This document shows positions 1 through 10,400 of a stretch of DNA of 64,000 nucleotides, one piece after another (positions within the stretch are counted from its first letter, which is position 1; each line of letters begins with the position of its first letter). Made by a program: the position numbers and the translations under genes. The notes beneath the pieces were generated by a model that had not been told where the DNA came from, did not search any database, and was given only the letters and a program-made list of their open reading frames with translations. Location: assembly GCA_028622995.1 (NCBI GenBank), contig JAJQJQ010000077.1, forward strand, positions 434,001 to 498,000, given 5' to 3'. The DNA comes from Panagrolaimus kolymaensis (taxonomy: Eukaryota; Nematoda; Chromadorea; Rhabditida; Panagrolaimidae).

Positions 1-514
1 ATTTGGAAAAAAAATAATGAAACTTTTCAAAATTTGAAAAAAAAGGAAAGTGACAGGATAAAGGTAAATGTTAGATCCCAAGGTTTCCCTCGGAATCTAA
101 ATTAAGATGAAAAAATATGATTAGCTTTTATTCAATCTTACAAATATAAAATAATAAAATTAGATTAGGAAAAACTATGCATGAATGAAAGGGAAATGGT
201 TCAGCTTTTATACCGGTAGAAATACAGCTAAAATTGGTGAATAGCTTATTTCCGGTTTCCGGTCAGACAGACAGCAAGTGTTAGTTAAAGATCTGCTTCT
301 CGCTTTTAGTCGTAATAAAATGAATCATTACAAAATTCAAATAAAAAGAAAACGTTGTCAGAGACGAATCTAACAGTAAAGACCAAAAAGGTTTTCAATG
401 AGTTCAAAACGATGTGAGAGTCTTCAAACGCAGAGTTCTTAGAAAAATTGTTATTTCTAAAAATGAATTGAAAAAAATTCATCATGACAGAAAAACGGTG
501 GACAACATATTGGT

Positions 515-1127
515 AAAGCTTTAGTGTTGCTTTATGATTTCTGACTATTTTGCGATTTTCTATGTTTACTAAAAGCTTTCAAATGTTTTGCTGCAACCAA
601 CATATTTTTTGATAAAATGAAAGATAACATAGATATTTTTATTTTTCAAAAAAAAAATTTTTTCAAAGCAAAAAAACTTTGCTCTTGGAATGTATGTTGA
701 AGAAAAGGTTTAAAGTAAAAAATATAATTTAAAAGTTACACAAAAAAACCATTTAAAAAGCAAATAAACATTTCAAGGTTGAGAATAACAAAAAAATACC
801 GTATTAATATTGAAAACAGTAAAATCCTAGTATCATTAATTTCTAAGGATTCTGAATTTTTTAAATTTTAACGAAGTTTTTTTCTCCGTTTTTTAGCATA
901 AAAGAATGCACATGGAATTTTTTCATGAAGAAGTCGTTTTCACCAGACTAAACTTCATTTCTTCTCTGAACATATTTCATCGAAACAACTTTTCAAAAAT
1001 TTTTTCTCAAAAGTGTTATCTATCGTCTTATCTAAGAATGTTGTTGATTGCAGCAAACATTTGAAAGCTTTTGAATTTAGTAAACAGAAAATATTCGGAA
1101 ATCATAAAGCGGATTTAAAACTAAAGC
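515..1127. repeat. Decayed inverted repeat (foldback-like)
   Basis: The segment at about 515-650 reappears in reverse complement at about 985-1127. The best-conserved core is AACATTTGAAAGCTTTT next to TTTAGTAAACA and AATCATAAAGC in the right arm; the left arm carries the complementary strings in reverse order. The arms have several substitutions and small gaps, so this is an old structure. The roughly 330-bp spacer has no coding potential that I can see. It may be a remnant of a non-autonomous DNA transposon; I found no target-site duplication. Confidence 0.55.
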
Positions 1128-2826
1128 CTTGAAGAGAGCATTCGCACATCAATCTCTTTTTTATTACAGTATGCTTAAAAAATTTTTTACCATCAAACAA
1201 ATAATATTCGAACATCGCCATTGTATGTTGATTTTTTGTTTACTGATTTTAGAATTGTAAAACTACAAAAAAATTTTGTCGGAAAAGATCCTCATTATTG
1301 CATTTTTGCCCTTAACCTTATTGTTTCATCGTTCCATTTTGGTGAATCATATATCGTTTGATAGTAGTTGAAAAACTTAATTATAAGTAAAAAAAAAATA
1401 AGAAAAACCAATAACATCATCATAGCCTTTAAAAGCTTTAAATCCTTATTGAAAATTTAAAATTAAGGCAAAAGATATTTTTTGGAGAGATATTTAAAAG
1501 GAATAAAAAGAAAAAAAGTAGCTCAAACGGCTGCTTGCTTTACTCCTTTTGTCCACCAGAAAAAGTGTTATTTCGATGAAATCTTTACAAGTTTTATTTT
1601 AATCGCTTGAGGTTTTTTGTATTTTATACTAAAAGAAAAGAGTAAGAATTTTTTTAAATATTTTCATTTTTGAAATGCAAACTTCTAAATTTGTTAAAAC
1701 TTTTATTTCTCTTCACTTTATAATTGTAAAGTTACTACAAATACAATTTATTCATTCAAAAGCTTAAAGTATATTAATTACCTGCTCTGTTTTTTACTTC
1801 ATGTTACTTTTTTTTGTTAACGGTCGATTAAACTTCTCAGAAAATTCATCACATAAACAAAAAGCAAGGCAGAATACACTTTTGGTTTCTTGATTTTTTA
1901 TACATTTTTTCAAAAAAAAAATTAGGAGTTTTAAAAAAATCCTGGAGATGAAGTCAAAAATCAAAACAAATTTAATTTTTTGTTATTCTTTGGTTTACTT
2001 GCATTAGCCTATTTTAAACGATACATTTATTGGAGTATATCTTTGATGAACTTTAAAGTTTTTTATAGGTAAAAAATACACAAAAAATAGATTTAAAAAA
2101 AAAGCAAAAATTTGGTGGTTATATTTTGATTTTCGAATTTTAAAATAAGAAATTCAATATCCGAATGATCATCGTTCTATTATATTATTGCGGCATTGAA
2201 TGTTCATTTGCTCTTTCTTCTACTCCTTTTTCATAACTTACGTCATCGATTGAAAGTCAAGCCATTTTTTTTAATTTGTATTTAGGCAAATCTAAAAATG
2301 GTTTTTTAAAGATTTCCTGTTAAAACATATGTGAAAGAGTTATTTTTTTTGATTTTATTGTATTTTCTTTCAACTTTATCATTTCTTCATACAGTAGTTC
2401 TCTCATTTTTTTGATTCCCTTTATTTGCTTTACCTTCTACAATTTAAGGATTTAACACTTCACTGTGTCGTCGTCTTTTTTTATTCCTGTTCAAAAGATC
2501 ATAGTATGAACATACGTATTCTGCATTTTTTTCTTTCTCTCCCGATTACTTTATGTTTTTAGTAAAAAGAAAAACAAGCAACCAAATGATATTTGCAATG
2601 GAAAAAAACAAAAAACACTATCATCGATGAACGAAAAAAACAACACTATAAAAAATTTTTTCTTCGACGTTGCAATATTTTTTTATTTACAATTTCCCAT
2701 CTTCTTTTTTTTTGCGGTATTCGCTAAAGAAAAAAAAGCGAATAAAGTATAAAGATTTCTAAGATAAAAAAAACAACACAGAACTAGGAGAACCGATCAA
2801 TAGTTAGGCTGTGGGCTTTGAACATA

Positions 2827-2856
2827 AATCGCTTCGCGATTAACGTCTGGGTCTAG
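2827..2856 (+). mobile_element. Helitron 3'-terminus-like hairpin plus CTAG
   Basis: A perfect 6-bp stem with a 3-nt loop (AATCGCTTCGCGATT, 2827-2841) is followed after 11 nt by CTAG (2853-2856). A short GC-rich hairpin about 10-12 nt before CTRR is the known 3' end of Helitrons. The base after CTAG is C rather than the usual T, and this end would belong to a plus-strand element, opposite to the Helitron gene at 4454-11314. It could mark a separate short element to the left, or be chance. Confidence 0.3.
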
Positions 2857-3232
2857 CTTTTCAAAAAAAGCCTTCTTTTTAGAGTTGAGCGAAAAAAAGT
2901 TTATAACTTTATAAAACTTTTTTTTAAACTTAGTTTTTCTTTTTCTGGATGAAAAGTTTTATAAAAATTTCGTAAATTTCCCTGGCATATTTGGGAAAAC
3001 TAATCATGCCTAAATGCAAATTTTTCCTCTGTGATTGTTTATTACCTTAACATAAGTTTTAACAAAGAAATTTTTTATTCATAGATGAAAACACAATGTA
3101 AAATCAATTTAAAAGAAATTAACAACAAAAAAGAAAAAAGCCACAAAATCAACAACAAACAATGGAAAAACAACAAAAAATAAAGCATTACAATGAAAGA
3201 ATAAAAAAGAAAAAACAATACAATGATGAATA

Positions 3233-3991
3233 TTAATCGTTCTTATTCTTCATGAACTTTTTGAAGTCGTTACTAAATTTCTTCCATAAACCATAATCCT
3301 TCAACTCTAGGTGATTCCCTCTTGGCTCGAACATTTGAAAGACATCAGACCAAAGTAAATGTGGAACTTTAACAGCTTCATTTACATCAGAACTTCGAGT
3401 TCTCTTTGTTCTTGGTTCTGGATATGGAGCCATGCGTCCAGGAAATCCACCTCTACCATGATATCCGCCACGATGCATTTCACGATTCTTATCTGTTTTA
3501 TCTTCTTTACGTTTTGAGCTTTCTTCTTTAGATACCTTTTGACGACGAATTTCAGGTGATTTTGACTTATGTCTTTCATTTTGAGAAGATTCTTGTTGAT
3601 GTGAAAGTTGTTCTTGAAGTTTATCATGAGATTGAGTATGGTTTTGAAGTTGAGCTTGAATAGGAGCATGAATTCCTGATGGAGCAAAGAAGGGTTGGTT
3701 CTGTCGAGTATCATTAATTTGAGATGAAGATTGAGTATGGTGTTGAAGTTGAGCTTGAAAAGGACGATGAATTCCTGGAGGAGCAAAGAAGATTTGGTTT
3801 TGTCGATTATCATTAAGTTGAGATGAATCTTGAGTTGGTGGATAAGCAGCATAAAATCCTAAAGGAAGTTGACCATATGATGAAGTTGATGGATAAGTAA
3901 AAAAAGTTGTTTGTTGAGGTGGTTGAAAACCCATTTGAGATTGTTGATATGCAGCTTGACGTTGCTTTTCCTGTTCAGTACGTTGATCCAT
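3233..3991 (-). CDS. RGG/Gln-rich basic protein, possible Helitron accessory ORF
   Basis: An uninterrupted 252-residue ORF from an ATG at 3991. I do not recognise a family. The N-terminal half is rich in Gln, Pro and Ser and contains a 33-residue tandem duplication (each unit has NDxRQNQxFFAPxGIH). The middle is charged and SR-like (KSKSPEIRRQ), followed by an RGG-type stretch (GGYHGRGGFPGR), and the C-terminus has an aromatic, acidic segment. This composition suggests an RNA- or ssDNA-binding disordered protein. It lies on the same strand as the Helitron gene, about 460 bp beyond its stop. A copy of the element's heat-shock-element repeat (4117-4275) sits roughly 130-280 bp upstream of its start. 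It may be a second gene of the transposon or a captured host gene; both are inferences. Confidence 0.55.
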   Translation of the reverse strand: MDQRTEQEKQRQAAYQQSQMGFQPPQQTTFFTYPSTSSYGQLPLGFYAAYPPTQDSSQLNDNRQNQIFFAPPGIHRPFQAQLQHHTQSSSQINDTRQNQPFFAPSGIHAPIQAQLQNHTQSHDKLQEQLSHQQESSQNERHKSKSPEIRRQKVSKEESSKRKEDKTDKNREMHRGGYHGRGGFPGRMAPYPEPRTKRTRSSDVNEAVKVPHLLWSDVFQMFEPRGNHLELKDYGLWKKFSNDFKKFMKNKND

Positions 3992-4116
3992 TTTAGATGC
4001 AATACTTCAGGTATCAATGATAAAACTAAAAAATAAAAGTACAATTATTGAGAACTATAGCAAAAAAACGATAAAATAAAAAAAAGAGCAACGCGGCAAA
4101 AAAGTTGAAAAAAATA

Positions 4117-4275
4117 AACAAAGCAATATCTAAACTTTGCGACAAAAAAAAAAAGATTTTTCCAGAAGGTTCTACTGTATTTTCTTTTGGTTTCGTGCAA
4201 TCGTGTTAAAAGCTTTACTTTTGACAAAAAGATTACGGTAAACCTTCTGGAAAATCATTTTTCTATTTCCCAAAA
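4117..4275. repeat. Left copy of the HSE-bearing direct repeat
   Basis: Positions 4117-4205 match 13175-13263 with about two mismatches; similarity continues more weakly to about 4275/13340 and leftwards to about 4085/13140. Inside the repeat, 4154-4171 is the inverted complement of 4241-4258 (arm core TTCCAGAAGGTT), so each copy can form a stem with a loop of about 70 nt. Both copies are in the same orientation. Confidence 0.85.
4160..4172. promoter_or_regulatory. Heat-shock element (three alternating units)
   Basis: TTCCAGAAGGTTC at 4160-4172 is a perfect TTC-nn-GAA-nn-TTC array, the consensus bound by trimeric HSF1. The opposite stem arm has a second partial site (TTC at 4245-4247 and GAA at 4250-4252). 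On the minus strand the sites lie about 170-260 bp upstream of the 252-residue ORF that starts at 3991, a normal promoter distance. Function is inferred from the motif only. Confidence 0.6.
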
Positions 4276-4453
4276 AAAGAGAAGTAGATAATTATAAATT
4301 TCGGATATTAGCCTACTTTTATAAATTCCAAAAGCGTTTCTGCTCCTCTACCACGTCAAGATTTCCGAATACAGTGGAGTTTTTTTTTTTGAAAAAAAAA
4401 ATATATAAAAAAAACATAATAAAAAATGTGCAACAACATATGTAGTTTTGCTT

Positions 4454-7400
4454 TTACATATTTAAAAGGTTTTGCCAAACAATATTTTTAACTGTTGGTT
4501 TATCTGGAACTGCAGTAAAAATTCTGATAGAGTCTTTTGTTCTGACTCTGGACAGAGCAGTGTAAAGTTGGCCATGAGAAAAGCATTCGCTTGTTCTAAA
4601 ATACAATCCAACTCTTTCTAAAGTTTGGCCTTGAGCTTTATTAATAGTCATAGCAAAAGCTAACTTAATTGGAAATTGAGTTCGGATAAAATGTATATCA
4701 GGTTCAGCTTCACAATTGCCATACTCGAATTTGACTCGTGGAATATAAACGACTTCATCTGATTTAGATGCTGGTCCTGTTAAAATTTTGCATTTTAAAA
4801 AGTCTTTATTCATTTCAACAATTTGCATTCTTGTCCCATTACAAAGGCCTGTGAAAATTGATAAATTTCTAATCAGCATAACAATTGCTCCAACTTTTAG
4901 ATTTAATTCATGAGGAGGCATACCTGCTGTTTCAATCCTATGCATTTTTTCGACACTGTAATCATCGTCATTTTCTTCGAGAGGACAATATTTTTCTTTA
5001 TCTGATAATAATGTATCGATACTTGAAAAAGTTTGTTGAGAACCTGTTAGTTTTGATAAAATTACCTTATTTATCCTTTGCTGAACTGTATTTAGTGGAG
5101 CGAGAATGGCACTTCCACAAAGTTCCTTTGCGTACTTTTGTGGATTTTGCAACCACCCTGGTTCATAACAAAAATTAATCAAATCAGCTTCGTTTTTAAC
5201 AGTAATGGCTGCATCAACAGTGATGGAATCAGTCCCTTTAATATATAATGATTTATCGCCATTTCCAATAAGTTTTAATTCTTCGATGAATGCAAGCTCA
5301 TTCGAATTTACTCTCATATTTTGTTCGAGGTTTAGTTGTCGAGCATTTTGGAATTTATCCCATGATTTTATTGAAGCATTGATAATTGCCATTTCGCTTC
5401 CTCTTGGAACCACGGGTGTTAATTGTTTCCAATCACCTCCAATCAAAACAACGGTATTTCCAAAAAGTTGTTGGTTGTTTCTTAGATCTTTAAGAATTCT
5501 ATCGATGTAATTCATACAATCTTTGTGAAGCATGCTAACTTCATCAATAATTACTAAATTAAGGTCTTTAAAATATTCACCTTTCTTAGTGTGTGCACCG
5601 ATATTTAAACTACTATCAGGATCTAATTCTTTTGGAATAAAGAAAGCAGAATGAGCTGTCATCCCTCCTTTTAACAAAGTTGCTGCAATTCCAGTTGAAG
5701 CGCATGATTGAACTTTGTATCCATGAGCTTGACAAAAAGTAATCAAAGTATTATATAAAAATGTTTTGCCTGTTCCTCCAGAACCTTGCAAAAAATAGAA
5801 GCCACCATTTTTATTTTCAATCGCATTCCAAATTTCATCGAATGCTTTTGTTTGATCATTATTTAATTTTGCTTTTTGTGCATCAGCATACTCTTGAATA
5901 GTAAGCTTTTTACCATTAACAAAAGGCAAATCATCCGGAGCTTCATAATCATTTTCTGCTTCCTTTGAATGACAATTTTCTTCAAAATTATCTGGAACAT
6001 TAAATCCAAGACGACGACAACTCGTGCCAATTTTTTCGAAAATATATTCCAAGTAATTTAATGCCTTTCGCCTTCTTTGCTCCCGATTTTTGTTTGGATC
6101 TTCCCCATAACCGAGGAATAATTCATCGAGGAATTTATCCAAAAATTTATCAGGGTTTCCAGGTTGATTGAAAGCAATTACCATAGCAAAGAAATGTCTT
6201 TTTTGTCTTTGATTACGCATTTCGTTAATTGCGTCTTGAATTACCCGAAAATGAATATCATCATTTTCCCAAAGACCAAGTGCTTGAGCAGTGCTTAAAA
6301 ATGTTGGATATTCAACACCATCAACCGTTCGAAGATCCTTAAAGCTTTTTGGGCCTTTTACATTCATCAAAAGGATGCGAAGAGCATAAAGCTCTGCTTC
6401 TCGAGGAGAAACATGATGAATTCTCACGAAAAAGTTGGTTGGTGTTCTTTCTCTTTTTATCCAAGATTTACTTTGTTTATTAAACCAATAATGATATGGA
6501 ATATCTTTATATGTGTATTGGCATGCATCAGGATCATTATTGCAAAGTTCAAAAAATGAAGTCAGTTGTGTTTTTGTTGGTTTATTTGCAGCTTGCTCTT
6601 CTGCACCTTCTTCAAAAACAACATTTTCTTGACCTTCTAAATGGATTTGAAGCGCTTCAACAATATGAGATTGTTTGAAAATCCAAGTACACAGCAAACG
6701 CATTAAAGCTTCGCAACTTGTCATAATACGGGCATTTATATGTACCTCGCCTTCATCATAATCCACAACTTCTTCTCCATTTTCATTTATTTTAATTCGT
6801 TGTTTTTTAATGTAAACAACATCGCCACCTTTTGTTGTATACTTACATGTATATTTTGGACTTCCTGTTTGTCCTACAGTACATTCAACGTTGATGTGAC
6901 AATCATATTTTAAGGATAAAAATTTGTTATGTGGAACAATATGAGCATCATCAATTTGAACAAAAACATTTTTTTTAATTTCTTTCATGTATGTATTGCC
7001 AAAAAGATGCTCATTCATGTCATCAATTGTTACATCCTTTGGTTTTGGTGGAAGTCTTCTGTATTCGACAAAAGTTTCCTCATCAAAATCTTTTCGCGGT
7101 TCATCTTGAAAATCGAGTTCTTCCATTTCGTCCTCATTATTTTCAACATTTTTCGCGTTTTCATTTTGATTTTTGGCTTGATTTTCGCCCTTTTCATTTG
7201 GCAAATCAGATTTTTCTGTTTCATCTGCTTTTTTATTAATAGATGATTTTGGTGGCAGACGTTCATATTCTGCAGGTTTATGCTGATGAATAATTGTAGT
7301 ATTTGAATATGGCTTTTTATATCCTTTACTACAAACTCCGTCGATCTGACATCCTGAATTTTCATTGCAATAATGAATATTATTTCTCATAATGATTTCA

Positions 7401-10400
7401 TGGTATCGCCTTTGCTGTTCGGCTTCCTCAGATTTGTCTTTTTCATCTGGCAAATCTGGAATTCGAGCTGAGATATAATTATCGATGTCTTCAACAGTTA
7501 CTTTCTCTTGCATAATTAAAATGGCATGTAAGTGTGGCATTCCACGTTTTTGAAATTCCATTACCACGTGATAACCTTGCACTTTTCCCAAGACATTACG
7601 TTTAAAAAGGTCATCAAGGAATTCTTGTGCTTTTGCCAAAAAGACGCGACATTTAAGATCAAATCGACTTTTTTCATTTTTATGAAATTTATTTCTTTGA
7701 ATTTCTGGCCAATTTGGATTGCCTGTAAAAGTCACAAAATATGACGGCAAATCAGTGTTATCAATAATCGTCATGATATTTGAATATGCTTTTTGCATAT
7801 GTTTTCTACCACCTTTAAAAGTCGCAGGAATTGTAAAAAGCTTTCCAAGCTTTTTTCCTTTCAAAACTTTTTTTTCAATGTATTGTCGTAATTCAGCTTT
7901 TGTCGCTGACCTCTTTTTTGATTGTTCAATTTTTCTTTTAGCCGTTTCTAATTCACATTTTTCTGCTCTGCAGACGGCATCAATTATATATGCTTCAGCC
8001 AAAGCTCCTTTACTATAAAGCCAATGGGATTGTTTGAAACCTTTTTTATCTCGTGGAAACATAAAATATCGATAGAACTGTTTCCGAGATACATATTTCC
8101 TTCCAAAACCCTTGCGAAAGCCTTCAAGCTCTTTGACTGACTCCTCAAATTCTTCTTGAACATCATCATCACCGCCATTGATGTAATCATCCCTTTCATT
8201 GTCAGGAATATCAATGTCATCATTCATTAAATTCTTTTTACTTTTTTCACTTTGAATGGTGGTATCATTATTTACTAAAGGTATTGCATTATGATACATT
8301 TGATTACCATGTGGAAAAAGTAAAGGATAACAAAGAGGATCAATGTTTGGACTGTAATAAGGCATATTATGGATTGCTCCTTCCTTTCCATGAAGCCATA
8401 CACCTTTAAATTCAGGTGGTTCTCCATCATCATTAACCCAAATCATGCCAACCAATTCATTTTGGGGCTTTTCAGCTCGATGAGGATGAATGCTGGAATC
8501 ATGTGCGGTGAAATCTTTATCTTCACGAGCATCAACAATGATAATTCTAAATTTTGGAATTTCTTTATTTTCAGCTCGAGCTTTTTCAATTTCTTCATTC
8601 ATACGCTCGCTTCCGCTTTTATAAAGTTTTGCTAAAGAATTATAATCATTAAGCATTTTATGCAATTGATTTAAAATTCCTTCATCTAATTCTTTTTCCT
8701 TTGCTGCTTCAGCTCGGATATTTTCTGCATCTTCCAAGTCTAAAACATAAATTTGACCGAATGCTGGTCTTTTACCTTCTGGAGGCAATAAATCACTTGC
8801 AAGATGTTCAATATTTCCATTTAATCTCACAACGGGTGGACCTCGTGTTGGAAGAGGAGGCACTCTACCATCAGTGGAAATGGAAGCAAAAGCCACTTCT
8901 GAATTATATGCGCGACTTTTTTTTACAAGCTCGTCATTGTATTCAATTTTATATGGATCAAGCATATGTTGCAAAACGTAAGGAATTTTATTTTGTAAAA
9001 TATCATGTGTTTCACTGAGATCAATTTTGCCATCTGCGCAACATTTGTTTGCTTGGCTTGGAGTCTCAGCTTCATATTTTGACATCCATCGTCCACAAAA
9101 TTTACAACGATATGTGAAATCACCAACATCAAAGTATTCTACTTTATGGTTGACACTTTCAGCTGCACAACCTTCTTTGTGAATTTTGCCAGTGTGGTGA
9201 CATTGTGGAGTGATATCTTTTAATTTTCGTAATTTTTTGGCTAACCTTGATGAACGTCTTTTATTAGTTACTTCATCATACGTTGTGCCAAGTTGAGGAG
9301 GTGGCATTTGTTTTTGTGATTTAGTTAATTCAGAACTCATTACAACTTTTACGTTGTCTTTGGTTTGATTAATTATAACTTTAGTCGAACTGTACCGATT
9401 CTTAACTTGTTTTTTTGAAGGACGACCTCCTTTGTTTTTTGTTACATTAATGTTACCACTTTCAAAATTAATAGAAGTGTCTGTGTCTTTGTTTTTATGA
9501 GAAATAATTTGGAAAGAATTTTTATATTCTTCATATCTCTTACGTTCTAGAGGAGTATCCCTTTTTTTTCTATTTTTATAAAAGTCTTCATAGCTTTCAA
9601 TATCGACATTCATTGAATCGGAAGTTAAAGAAATATTTGAATTTGTATTATTTCTTGAACTCATATCATTTTTATGATCTGCCGATATTTCTTGGAGGCT
9701 ATCACCATTTTCAGAGATTGCTATAGTTTCTTCTTCTGATTCAATGGGTATAAATTGTTTATAATAATTATAAACATTAGTTCTCCAAGCAACGACTTCG
9801 GTATCATCAAAATCCATAGGTTCGTTGGTGAAATATCTTTTAATCAACATACAAATTAGTGGACCACAATTGGAACTGTCGTGAGGAAGTTGATATTTAA
9901 AGCTATCTTTTGGTGGAGTAATAATACGGCATTCAGCTCCACACAATAAAAAGCAAATTGTTTTTAGTTTTTTAAAATAAGGATCAGAAAGATTCCATTT
10001 TTTTGTACAAAAATAAGTACATTCTTTTCTTGCTTTATTTAAAATACCAAAAGCCCAATGGGTGCTTCCGATGTTAATTGGAATGATAGCATGCTCAAAT
10101 GTTGAACTGAATTTAGGAAAAGTTGGAACACGATTTGGCATATTAGTATCAGAACTCCAATTATCAAAAGTAGCATAATCATACCAAACTGATGGGAAAA
10201 CTAAAAGCCTTTTTTCCTCATGTTCATCAATGATTTCACGGACAATTTCTTTAGCTACAACAATGTCGCTTATCCACCTATTTTCTTTGATTGTCTTTAA
10301 AAGACCTGATGTAAGCGGGGCTTGCAGATCTTGCATATCGATATCGGCAAAATCAAAAGCAAGCGAATTGTTAACAGCATAATTCGATGTAACATTAACT

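Larger units (their letters stand above)
1..3232. other. Gene-free AT-rich region
   Basis: I see no coding exon with support on either strand in this stretch. It is very AT-rich with many homopolymer A and T runs. It holds a decayed inverted repeat (about 515-650 against 985-1127) and, at 2827-2856, a small hairpin followed by CTAG that resembles a Helitron 3' end; both are listed separately. The right part (2860-3232) could be the 3' flank or untranslated region of the minus-strand gene that ends at 3233. Confidence 0.6.
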
